Shown: positions 42,897-50,711 of the stretch, in pieces
How positions within the stretch are numbered: the stretch's first letter is position 1
How the letters are laid out: each line of letters starts with the position of its first letter
DNA from: Pseudochryseolinea flava
GTDB lineage: Bacteria > Bacteroidota > Bacteroidia > Cytophagales > Cyclobacteriaceae
Length of the DNA stretch: 64,000 nt
Assembly (NCBI RefSeq): GCF_003286915.1
Contig: NZ_QMFY01000015.1
Location: 92,691-156,690, forward strand
Direction: 5' to 3'
Notes under the pieces: generated by a model
Databases searched by the model: none
What the model was told of the DNA's origin: nothing
Seen by the model: the letters and a program-made list of their open reading frames with translations, nothing else
Made by a program: the position numbers and the translations under genes

Positions 42897-44258
42897 ATGT
42901 TTTCACAACGTGTCATGGCAAACTTTTCAATCGCAGTCGGTGCGGTTGTTGCCAATAAAGTTCGTTCACTTCTTACAGGTCTAGGAATCATCTTTGGTGT
43001 CGCGGCTGTAATTGCCATGCTTGCCATTGGTAATGGCGCACAGCGAGAGCTACAAGAACAGATCAAATTGGTCGGGGTAAATAATATTGTTATTAAACCC
43101 ATCGCCGAGCAGAAAGAGGAGAAAATAGAAGAAGCTGTTGGGCAAAAGGAAAAGAAGAAGTTTTCTCCTGGGCTCACCACGCGTGATATGGAAAGTATCA
43201 CGGACGTGATTCCAAGTGTGACGAGTGTAAGTCCAGAAATCATCTTAGATACCTATGTCATCCGCAAGGGGCTTCGTCGGTCTGCGAAACTTGTGGGTAT
43301 TGAACCGTCATATTTTGAGATCTTTAACTTCTCGCTGCAAGATGGGCAAATGTTCAATGAAGAGCAGTTGAAAGTAGGCGCGCCAGTATGTGTGATCGGC
43401 AGTTCGATCAAAGCGAAATTTTTTCCAACAGAGTATCCGATCGGAAAGAATATTAAAGTTGGCCAACATTGGCTTACCGTTATTGGCGTATTGACGGAAC
43501 GCGCTGTTTCATCCAACAGCATAAGCAAGCTTGGTATTCGCGATTTCAATATGGATGTGTACACGCCTGTCCAATCTGTTTTGGTTCGTTATAAGAATCG
43601 CGATAAAGTTACGGCTGAGGCAATCCGTAAAGAGTCGATGCGTAGTCGCGGCATGTTTAATAGTGGAACGCAGTCTTCTCCCGAGTCGGAAGCAGAAAAG
43701 AAAAATTATCATCAGATCGATCGTCTTGTTGTACAAATAGACAACACCAAACAGCTATCGATCACGGCGGAGATTATTTCTCGATTATTGCAGCGCCGAC
43801 ACTACGATGTCATTGATTATGAAATCGAGATTCCTGAGTTGTTATTAAAGCAAGAGCAACGTACCAATGAAATTTTCAATGGTGTATTATTGGCGATTGC
43901 ATGTATCTCTTTGTTGGTAGGAGGTATTGGCATTATGAATATTATGTTAGCATCGGTATTGGAGCGCATCAAAGAGATAGGATTGCGGCTTTCTATCGGC
44001 GCAAAGAAAAGTGACGTTGTACAGCAGTTTTTGTTTGAAGCGATTATGATCAGTGTAACAGGGGGTGTGATAGGCGTGATGCTTGGTATTGGTATCGCTG
44101 TAGGCGTGTCTTTATTTTTAGGAATTCCAACAGTCATTACTTTTTTATCTATTCTCATTTCATTCGGTGTAGCGGCATCTGTCGGGTTGATCTTCGGGAT
44201 CGCCCCCGCAAATAAAGCTGCTAGTCAAGATCCTATTACTTCATTGCGTCATGAGTAA
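42897..44258 (+). CDS. MacB-like ABC transporter permease (FtsX family), no ATPase domain
   Basis: A 453-residue membrane protein with the MacB_PCD/FtsX layout: first helix NKVRSLLTGLGIIFGVAAVIAMLAIG (about 20-45), a large periplasmic domain (about 50-310) and three C-terminal helices with GIMNIMLASVLERIKEIGLRLSIGA, the conserved FtsX-family core. Unlike E. coli MacB it has no fused ATP-binding domain, and no ATPase gene is adjacent. It lies between adaptor and TolC genes (4-bp gap and 8-bp overlap). It presumably pairs with an ATPase encoded elsewhere. Confidence 0.88.
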   Translation: MFSQRVMANFSIAVGAVVANKVRSLLTGLGIIFGVAAVIAMLAIGNGAQRELQEQIKLVGVNNIVIKPIAEQKEEKIEEAVGQKEKKKFSPGLTTRDMESITDVIPSVTSVSPEIILDTYVIRKGLRRSAKLVGIEPSYFEIFNFSLQDGQMFNEEQLKVGAPVCVIGSSIKAKFFPTEYPIGKNIKVGQHWLTVIGVLTERAVSSNSISKLGIRDFNMDVYTPVQSVLVRYKNRDKVTAEAIRKESMRSRGMFNSGTQSSPESEAEKKNYHQIDRLVVQIDNTKQLSITAEIISRLLQRRHYDVIDYEIEIPELLLKQEQRTNEIFNGVLLAIACISLLVGGIGIMNIMLASVLERIKEIGLRLSIGAKKSDVVQQFLFEAIMISVTGGVIGVMLGIGIAVGVSLFLGIPTVITFLSILISFGVAASVGLIFGIAPANKAASQDPITSLRHE

Positions 44259-45708
44259 AAAATTGGTGTATTTATTTTTTAGCGTCGCTGTTAGTATGAC
44301 TACGCTTCAAGCCCAAGATTCTTTATCGTTAGATGATATTATCATTCGCGCGAAAGGAGAATCTCCCGCAGCCAAACAGGCCGAGACACGCAAGGAGAAC
44401 CGTTACTGGCAGTTCCGCGTGTTCAAGACGAATTATAATCCGCAGCTGAGGTTGAACGGTTCGCCGAGTTATCAAAAGGCTGTAGTAGAGGCGCCGCAGC
44501 CTGATGGAACAGTTGAATATCCCACAGTGGAACAGACCAATAACTATCTGAATCTCGGTCTTCTTCAACCTATCCCATGGACAGGTGGCACGATATCTGC
44601 GAACAGCAACCTGAATTACTTCAACAATTTTGCTTTGGATGACGGTCAGTTATGGCGGGGCGATGTAATGAACCTGCGCCTAGACCAACCGTTATTTTCA
44701 TTCAACCCACTCCGGTGGGACAAGAAGACAGAGCCTTTGCGATATGAGGAATCGAAGCGTGAGTTTGTGGAGCAAATGGAGTTTATTTCTCAGGAGGCAG
44801 TTGACCGTTTTTTTGATGTAATGCAAGCGCAGGTAAGTCTTCAAATAGCACAATTCAATTTGGCTAACAACGACACGATCTATAAAATAGAGCAAGGTCG
44901 ATATAATATTGGTACGACTTCTTTGGATAAACTTTTACAGGTAGAACTTCAGTTGCTGCGCTCACGACAAGATGTAGCACAAGCGAATCTTGATATGGAG
45001 ACCTCCTCTTTATTGCTACGTTCGTTTATTGGACTTCGAAAGGAGGAGAGTTTGCAATTGTTGTTACCTGAATTGATACCACAATTCACATTGACGGTCG
45101 ATGAAGCGCTAGAACATGCAAGGGGGAACCGTGCTGCCTATATCGCGTTTGAGCGTCGCAGGATTGAGGCAGATAGAGAAGTTGCTGTGGCGCGTGGGCA
45201 AAGGTTCTCAACTAATCTTTCTGCGACGTATGGTTTGAATAATACCGGTCCGAGATTAGACGACATCTACGTTAAACCAGAAGAGCTTCAGCAATTTAAC
45301 CTCACCCTAAGTGTTCCGGTTCTCGATTGGGGACGTAACAAGGCAAGAATGCGTACAGCTATTGCAAATAAAAAGCTTAACGATTATGTGATTGCCCAAG
45401 ATGAGGTGACCTTCGAGCAGGAAATAATGACGCAAGTTCGACAGTTTGAGATGCTTCGATTACAGATTGATATCACCCGAAAAGCAGATGAGGTTGCAGC
45501 GGAGCGATATAACGTCGCGCAGAATCGCTACTTGATCGGGAAGATTGATATAACAAACTTAAATATCGCGCTCACAGAAAAAGATGACGCGAAACGTAGT
45601 TATCTACAAGCATTGAAAAGCTTTTGGACAGCGTATTACAATCTTCGAAGGTTAACCCTTTTCGATTTTGCTTCCAAAAAGCTTTTGTATACGCCTGAAG
45701 AAAAATAA
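44251..45708 (+). CDS. TolC family outer-membrane protein
   Basis: A 485-residue protein with signal peptide (about 1-21, LQA-QD) and TolC-type helical repeats: SLDDIIIRAKGESPAAKQAE, NYLNLGLLQPIPWTGGTI, then LTLSVPVLDWGRNKARMRTA and RYLIGKIDITNLNIALTEK in the second half. It overlaps the MacB-like permease by 8 bp, so adaptor, permease and channel are one unit. The sequence differs clearly from the TolC at 30602, so the two efflux systems have separate channels. Confidence 0.9.
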   Translation: MSKKLVYLFFSVAVSMTTLQAQDSLSLDDIIIRAKGESPAAKQAETRKENRYWQFRVFKTNYNPQLRLNGSPSYQKAVVEAPQPDGTVEYPTVEQTNNYLNLGLLQPIPWTGGTISANSNLNYFNNFALDDGQLWRGDVMNLRLDQPLFSFNPLRWDKKTEPLRYEESKREFVEQMEFISQEAVDRFFDVMQAQVSLQIAQFNLANNDTIYKIEQGRYNIGTTSLDKLLQVELQLLRSRQDVAQANLDMETSSLLLRSFIGLRKEESLQLLLPELIPQFTLTVDEALEHARGNRAAYIAFERRRIEADREVAVARGQRFSTNLSATYGLNNTGPRLDDIYVKPEELQQFNLTLSVPVLDWGRNKARMRTAIANKKLNDYVIAQDEVTFEQEIMTQVRQFEMLRLQIDITRKADEVAAERYNVAQNRYLIGKIDITNLNIALTEKDDAKRSYLQALKSFWTAYYNLRRLTLFDFASKKLLYTPEEK

Positions 45709-45738
45709 AAGGTGTGCCGATACGCTCGGACACACCGC
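45701..45738 (-). terminator. Intrinsic terminator for the TIG lipoprotein gene
   Basis: On the minus strand GGTGTG-T-CCGA pairs with TCGG-CACACC (one bulge) and is followed by TTTTATTTTT. The T-tract overlaps the last codons of the convergent tolC gene. Confidence 0.75.
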
Positions 45739-45760
45739 CATTTGCCATAGCGTCAAATGT

Positions 45761-46711
45761 TTATTTTTCCAAGGGAACGATGATGGAGTTGTTGTCACTG
45801 TAACATTCCGCTACTGTTTCTCCATTGGGAACATATAGGTTGATGATAAAATAGTTGTACAGGCTACTGTTAGACAAGCCTGCATATGCATGTATCGTGT
45901 ATTGTTCACCAGTTTCTAAGGTCACATTCTCAAAGATGAACGATCCGCCACCACCGGCATCATCGCCAACCATGTTGTCTTTCGAAGCATAATTTTGATA
46001 AGCCCACTGCGTAAGATCGATCGTTTGTTTTCCTACATTTTTTACCACGATAATCGCATGTGTGTTGGTGGCATCCGTGAGTTCTGCTGTAGCACTCACA
46101 ATGATCAGTTCAGCATCATTGCAAATCTCAAACTCTTCAGCACTGGTTCCTTTGTTCACGCCAACTTCTACCGTCACCTTTCCTGTTGTTGCTCCCGCAG
46201 GTACGGCGACTTCCAATGCATTCGCAGAGGCGTTCAAGACTTCAGCTATTGTACCATTGAATTTTACAATGTTAAGCGTCGGCGTTTTTACCGAGAAATT
46301 CTCACCCGTGATGACTACAGGAAGTCCTTCTCCGCCAAGCAATGGAGTCACGTCGATAATTTCAGGTGTAGGCACCATGAAATCTGTCTCACTTTTGCCC
46401 ACCTTTTGTAAGACCTCTACCGTGATCGGCCCAGTAGTAGCAGAAGCAGGAACCGCGACTTTAAGTTGTGTGGGGGAAAATGTTAACACCTCGGCGATGA
46501 TGCCGTTGAATTTGACAATGTTGAGATCTTTTGAAGTGTTGAAGTTTTTACCATTGATAGTAACTTCATCCATGAGGATGCCGGATGTCGGTGAGAAACT
46601 CTCGATAACAGGAGTGTCTACTTGTGGCTCGTCGTCGTCAGATTTGCAACCATCGAACAGCAAGATGACGCTGACGATGACTACCATTGAAATGGCATAA
46701 CGTAAATTCAT
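45761..46711 (-). CDS. Lipoprotein with two IPT/TIG domains
   Basis: 316 residues. The signal ends LLFDGC (Cys22) and the mature end KSDDDEP resembles the Lys-acidic surface-export signal of Bacteroidota lipoproteins. Two immunoglobulin-like IPT/TIG domains (about 33-115 and 115-195) are near repeats: both contain the run NIVKFNGxIAEVL and AVPAxATTG. A third part (about 200-316), with IIVSATAELTDATN and NVGKQTIDL, looks like a CARDB/lamin-tail-type beta-sandwich. It is probably a cell-surface binding protein; the ligand is unknown. It has its own terminator. Confidence 0.8.
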   Translation of the reverse strand: MNLRYAISMVVIVSVILLFDGCKSDDDEPQVDTPVIESFSPTSGILMDEVTINGKNFNTSKDLNIVKFNGIIAEVLTFSPTQLKVAVPASATTGPITVEVLQKVGKSETDFMVPTPEIIDVTPLLGGEGLPVVITGENFSVKTPTLNIVKFNGTIAEVLNASANALEVAVPAGATTGKVTVEVGVNKGTSAEEFEICNDAELIIVSATAELTDATNTHAIIVVKNVGKQTIDLTQWAYQNYASKDNMVGDDAGGGGSFIFENVTLETGEQYTIHAYAGLSNSSLYNYFIINLYVPNGETVAECYSDNNSIIVPLEK

Positions 46712-46810
46712 AAGGTTTGCTTTACTATAATTTAGTACAAGTTCCTATGAATTTACGCTTGCTTTGGACTGATATGTTTAAATGAACGATAGAACGATTA
46801 AATCGGCTTA

Positions 46811-48148
46811 CTAAATGCCGGTGTATGTAAACGGAGTGATTGCCTTTAACCTTGTTTTTAAGGTATCAGAAATCTTCAGCTCATCGATAAATGTAGCCAA
46901 GCTTTCTTGTGTTACTTTTTCATTCTTGCGTGTCAGTGCTTTCAATGCTTCGTAAGGATTGGGATATCCTTCTTTACGCAAAATAGTTTGAATAGCCTCG
47001 GCAACGACAGCCCAGTTTTCATTGAGATCGCGCTCGATAGCTGCTCTGTTTAATTCTAATTTGTTGATGCCTTTCAATAATGAATGAATGGCCACGTAAG
47101 TGTGCGCCATCGGCACGCCGATGTTTCTTAATACCGTCGAGTCGGTGAGGTCACGTTGCAAACGCGAGATAGGAAGTTTACCCGAGAGATATTCAAATAT
47201 GCCGTTGGCAAAACCGAGATTCCCTTCCGCATTTTCAAAGTCAATAGGGTTCACTTTATGAGGCATTGCTGAAGAACCAACTTCGCCCTCTTTGATTTTT
47301 TGTTTGAAGTATTCCATCGAAATGTACTGCCACATGTCGCGACTGAAATCAATCAAAATCGTATTGATGCGTTTGATGTTGTCAAACAATGCAGCAAGAT
47401 TATCGTAGTGTTCGATCTGCGTCGTCGGATAACTTCTCGAAAGCCCGAGGTGTGTACAGAACTCATCGCCAAACTTATTCCAATCGATGTCAGGATAAGC
47501 AACGTGATGGGCATTAAAATTACCTGTTGCGCCTCCAAATTTAGCCGCGTGTGGTACAGTTTTTAGTTGCTGCAATTGTTTCTCTAAACGTTTTGCAAAA
47601 ACCATGATCTCTTTACCAAGACGTGTTGGTGAAGCAGGCTGTCCATGGGTGAATGCAAGCATTGGGATATCTTTCCAATCTCTGCCCAGGAGGTTAAGTT
47701 TGGTGAGGAGGCTATCGATGATATTGTAATATTCTTTCTCCATGAACTCTTTCAGCAACAACGGGATTGCCGTGTTGTTGATATCCTGAGAGGTTAATCC
47801 GAAGTGAACAAATTCTTTGAACTGATCGAGCTTCAGTCGATCGAACTCGCGCTTGATGTAGTACTCAACCGCCTTCACGTCGTGGTTGGTTGTTTTTTCG
47901 ATGTCTTTAACTTCCTGCGCGTGGAATTCTGTAAAATTCTTGTAGATCTTGCGAATCTCTACCAGTTGGTGAATAGGGAAGTCTTCCAACTCTTGAACGG
48001 TTGCCGACATGTTGATGAGGTATTCAATCTCAACCTGGATGCGGTACTTGATCAACCCTGCTTCAGAGAAGTAAGGCGCGAGCGGTTTTACAGTCTCGAA
48101 ATATCTGCCGTCAACGGGCGAGATGGCAGTAAGTGGATTTAATTGCAC
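46811..48148 (-). CDS. purB: Adenylosuccinate lyase
   Basis: A 445-residue fumarase/aspartase-superfamily enzyme. The signature loop is GSSAMPHKVNPIDFENAEGN; TTNHDVKAVEYYIK and FGLTSQDINNTA contain further active-site residues, and LAFTHGQPASPTRLGKE is conserved. It acts twice in purine synthesis (SAICAR to AICAR, adenylosuccinate to AMP), releasing fumarate. The start is GTG at 48146-48148, giving MQLNPLTAISPVDGRYF, the usual N-terminus; no ATG fits. A TAATTTTG box lies 18 bp upstream. Confidence 0.95.
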   Translation of the reverse strand: MQLNPLTAISPVDGRYFETVKPLAPYFSEAGLIKYRIQVEIEYLINMSATVQELEDFPIHQLVEIRKIYKNFTEFHAQEVKDIEKTTNHDVKAVEYYIKREFDRLKLDQFKEFVHFGLTSQDINNTAIPLLLKEFMEKEYYNIIDSLLTKLNLLGRDWKDIPMLAFTHGQPASPTRLGKEIMVFAKRLEKQLQQLKTVPHAAKFGGATGNFNAHHVAYPDIDWNKFGDEFCTHLGLSRSYPTTQIEHYDNLAALFDNIKRINTILIDFSRDMWQYISMEYFKQKIKEGEVGSSAMPHKVNPIDFENAEGNLGFANGIFEYLSGKLPISRLQRDLTDSTVLRNIGVPMAHTYVAIHSLLKGINKLELNRAAIERDLNENWAVVAEAIQTILRKEGYPNPYEALKALTRKNEKVTQESLATFIDELKISDTLKTRLKAITPFTYTGI

Positions 48149-48166
48149 GGTAATTCAGTTAAAGTC

Positions 48167-48174
48167 CAAAATTA
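48167..48174 (-). promoter_or_regulatory. TAnnTTTG -7 box for purB
   Basis: The minus strand reads TAATTTTG, a full match, 18 bp before the GTG start. No -33 TTG at ideal spacing. Confidence 0.45.
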
Positions 48175-48187
48175 ACCTTTTCCTCCT

Positions 48188-48195
48188 TACTTTTG
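48188..48195 (+). promoter_or_regulatory. TAnnTTTG -7 box for ferredoxin-type reductase gene
   Basis: TACTTTTG, full match, 86 bp before the ATG at 48282, divergent from the purB box 13 bp away. A second weaker candidate (TTTTCTTTG) lies near 48222. Confidence 0.38.
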
Positions 48196-48281
48196 TGCCT
48201 GTTTCAGAACCGGCATAGGTTTTCTTTGTTGTTAATTAGCAGGGACTTATGTTGAATAACTTAAAAAATTAGCAATTCAGT

Positions 48282-49397
48282 ATGGCATTTAGCTTTTTCA
48301 AGAAATCAGAAAAGAAAGAGGCAGCACCAGCGGGCCCGCATTATTATGACCTTAAGGTTAAGCAGATCGTTCAGGAAACGAAAGACGCCATTAGCATTGT
48401 TTTCGAACAGCCTCAAACGAAGATCAATTATAAATCGGGTCAGTTTTTAACACTCATTACTACGGTTCAAGGTAAAGAGGTGCGCCGTGCTTATTCGCTT
48501 TGCTCTTCACCATTTACAGACGCCGACCTTGCTGTTACCGTGAAACGCGTAGATCAAGGGTTGATGTCTAACTGGCTTCCTGATAATTTGAAGGCCGGAC
48601 AAACGATCAAAATCATGGAGCCGATGGGACAGTTTACCACGGAGTTTGATGCGAAGCGTAAACGCCACCTCATCATGTTTGCCGGCGGTTCTGGTATTAC
48701 GCCCATGATGTCGATCATTAAAAGCATTCTTACACAAGAACCTGAAAGTATTCTTTCGCTTATCTACTGCAACCGTGATATCGATAGCATCATCTTCAAG
48801 CAAACGCTAGAGAAATTAGAGACGCAGTATGAAGGGCGTCTACACGTCATCCATGTGCTCGATAATGCACCGATGAACTGGCAAGGTTACTCGGGCTTGC
48901 TGAATCACGATATGCTCACAAAGCTTTTTGAACGCATTCCTGATTGGGGTATTGATAAGACAACCTACTTGATGTGCGGACCAGAGGGCATGATGAAGAA
49001 CGTAGAAGGTTTACTCGCTGAACGCAAAATTCCGCAAGACAAGATCTTTAAAGAAAGCTTTGTCCAGGGTACGATCAAAGATGCGAAGAAGGATGAGGTT
49101 GCCGCCGCTGGAGGCGCACTGCAAGCGCGTGAGGTAACTGTTCGTTACGATAACCAAGAATTCAAGTTTGTCGTGCAGCCAGATGCTACCATTCTTCAAA
49201 CTGCATTGGATCAGGGTATCGATCTTCCTTATTCATGTCAGAGTGGTTTATGTACAGCGTGTCGTGGTAAATGTCTATCGGGTCAGGTGAAACTTGATGA
49301 AGAAGAGGGATTATCTAAATCGGAACGCGCCGAAGGATATGTACTCACCTGTGTGGGACATCCTTTGACAGATGATGTTGTGATTGAGATTGGATAA
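48282..49397 (+). CDS. FAD/2Fe-2S NADPH reductase (PaaE / ferredoxin-reductase type)
   Basis: 371 residues in three domains: FAD-binding (about 15-125, with RRAYSLCSSP), NAD(P)-binding (about 125-255, with LIMFAGGSGITPMMSI and YLMCGPEGMM) and a C-terminal plant-type ferredoxin (about 285-371) with cysteines C319-x4-C324-x2-C327-x29-C357. This order is that of PaaE-like and related oxygenase reductases, which pass electrons from NADPH to a diiron oxygenase or other acceptor. No oxygenase gene is adjacent, so the partner is unknown; it may serve a desaturase or hydroxylase. Confidence 0.92.
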   Translation: MAFSFFKKSEKKEAAPAGPHYYDLKVKQIVQETKDAISIVFEQPQTKINYKSGQFLTLITTVQGKEVRRAYSLCSSPFTDADLAVTVKRVDQGLMSNWLPDNLKAGQTIKIMEPMGQFTTEFDAKRKRHLIMFAGGSGITPMMSIIKSILTQEPESILSLIYCNRDIDSIIFKQTLEKLETQYEGRLHVIHVLDNAPMNWQGYSGLLNHDMLTKLFERIPDWGIDKTTYLMCGPEGMMKNVEGLLAERKIPQDKIFKESFVQGTIKDAKKDEVAAAGGALQAREVTVRYDNQEFKFVVQPDATILQTALDQGIDLPYSCQSGLCTACRGKCLSGQVKLDEEEGLSKSERAEGYVLTCVGHPLTDDVVIEIG

Positions 49398-49404
49398 TCT
49401 CTTG

Positions 49405-49425
49405 GTTATCAGTTATCCGTTATCT
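49405..49425. repeat. Heptamer tandem array, unit GTTATCN x3
   Basis: GTTATCA, GTTATCC, GTTATCT, the same unit as the valS array 25 kb away. It lies 7 bp after the reductase stop, in a convergent gap. Confidence 0.8.
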
Positions 49426-49429
49426 GGAG

Positions 49430-49459
49430 ACATCGGCCAAATTAGTCTAGCCGATGTTT
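49430..49459 (+). terminator. Probable terminator of the reductase gene
   Basis: ACATCGGC (49430-49437) pairs perfectly with GCCGATGT (49450-49457), followed by only a short T run (TTTC). It overlaps the stop of the convergent CDF gene. Confidence 0.55.
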
Positions 49460-50428
49460 CTGGTCAGAGGAAATATTTTCGACGGTCCATTCGATTTTTT
49501 TCTCGAAAGCGTGATGGCGGACAGCACAGTCACCCTTGTCACAAAGCCGACATTGGAAGGGTAGGCATCCGTCTGTGTGAACGAAAAATTCGATCGTTCT
49601 ACCAAAACGCGCTCGTACTAATCCCGTCAGCTCGTCAATCTCGCGGTGAGCTTCGTGCACGTTCAAAAACCATGGCACTGTAAGATGACAATCAATATGA
49701 AGTACGTTCCCGTATTTGATGATACGCACGTTGTGCAGGTCCACCCAGTTGTAGTGGCGATGGTTGTTTAACATGCCAACCATTTTCACCAACAGCTCGC
49801 GATCAGATTCGTCCATAATACCTGCGATGGATGTGCGAATAATTTTATAGCCCGTTCTAACGATAATGACGGCAACGATGATCGCGATTACACTGTCGAG
49901 CCAAATGACTTTCGTAAAGAACACAATGATCAATCCAGCAACAATTCCAATGGTGGTGTAGGCGTCGGACTGCAAGTGCTTTCCACTGGCAATAAGTGCA
50001 ATGGAATCGCTTCTTTTTCCCGCGCGTAAGCAGATAGCGCCCACGAAAAAATTGATAATCGCGGTGATGCAAATGAGGATCATGCCCACGTCGAGTTGCT
50101 GCATTTCGGCTGGGTAAAACAGATTTTTGATAGCGTGGTAAAAAATAATTGCACCAGCGACCAGAATCATTGAACCTTCAAGCGCAGCGGAGATAAATTC
50201 AATTTTGCCGTGGCCATAAGGGTGATCTTCGTCACGCGGCTTTGCGCTGAGATATAAACTGTACAATCCCACGAATCCTGCAATGATGTTTACAATGCCC
50301 TCCATCGCGTCGGTGAGGATGGCAACGGAGTTCGTCAAGTAATAAGCGCCAATCTTTACAACGAGCAGTAAGATCGAAACACCCGCTACGATTTTTTGAA
50401 TCCAAATATTTTTTTGTGCGAGCTGCAT
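49442..50428 (-). CDS. Cation diffusion facilitator (CDF) transporter
   Basis: A 328-residue protein with about six membrane helices (about 12-205) and a cytoplasmic C-terminal domain. Helix 2 has ILTDAMEGIVNIIAGF with the metal-binding Asp, the loop HPYGHGKIEFISAALEG is the CDF signature, and helix 5 has GLIIVFF and LDSVIAI. CDF proteins export divalent metals such as Zn, Fe, Co or Mn by proton exchange. The C-terminus has extra His/Cys residues (FFVHTDGCLPFQCRLC, CAVRHH), more than usual, which may add a metal site. It overlaps the upstream small membrane gene by 1 bp. Confidence 0.92.
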   Translation of the reverse strand: MQLAQKNIWIQKIVAGVSILLLVVKIGAYYLTNSVAILTDAMEGIVNIIAGFVGLYSLYLSAKPRDEDHPYGHGKIEFISAALEGSMILVAGAIIFYHAIKNLFYPAEMQQLDVGMILICITAIINFFVGAICLRAGKRSDSIALIASGKHLQSDAYTTIGIVAGLIIVFFTKVIWLDSVIAIIVAVIIVRTGYKIIRTSIAGIMDESDRELLVKMVGMLNNHRHYNWVDLHNVRIIKYGNVLHIDCHLTVPWFLNVHEAHREIDELTGLVRARFGRTIEFFVHTDGCLPFQCRLCDKGDCAVRHHAFEKKIEWTVENISSDQKHRLD

Positions 50429-50670
50429 TACACTTTTCGAAATGATTTAATTAAACCGGGAATGGCAATAATCACCCAAACAACGTTGATAAACACATTT
50501 GGGTACGCCTCCTTGTAAACTGAGAATAAGATCAACAACAGACCACCTGCCAAATTCATGATGTAGAAAAGCGGCGACGTCGTTTTGATGACTTGAAAAC
50601 TATTGAGACCGTATACAGCAACTACACAAATTGAGCCGACCCACCCCAGTATGTTCATCCAAAGATCCAT
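50428..50670 (-). CDS. Small CBU_0592-like membrane protein
   Basis: 80 residues with three hydrophobic segments (about 7-24, 35-50, 58-74). The pattern NILGWVGSICVVAVYGLNSF and MNLAGGLLLILFSVYKEAYPNVFINVVW resembles the CBU_0592 family of small membrane proteins. Function unknown. It overlaps the CDF gene by 1 bp, so they are translated together. Confidence 0.7.
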   Translation of the reverse strand: MDLWMNILGWVGSICVVAVYGLNSFQVIKTTSPLFYIMNLAGGLLLILFSVYKEAYPNVFINVVWVIIAIPGLIKSFRKV

Positions 50671-50711
50671 AGGTAAAATCCCCGATGCAAAATGGACTTT
50701 TAATTGGAGAA

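Noticed and set aside
46062..46700. 212-codon frame antisense to the TIG lipoprotein gene
   Set aside because: Mirrors the repeated TIG domains; the sense gene has a signal peptide, lipobox and terminator.
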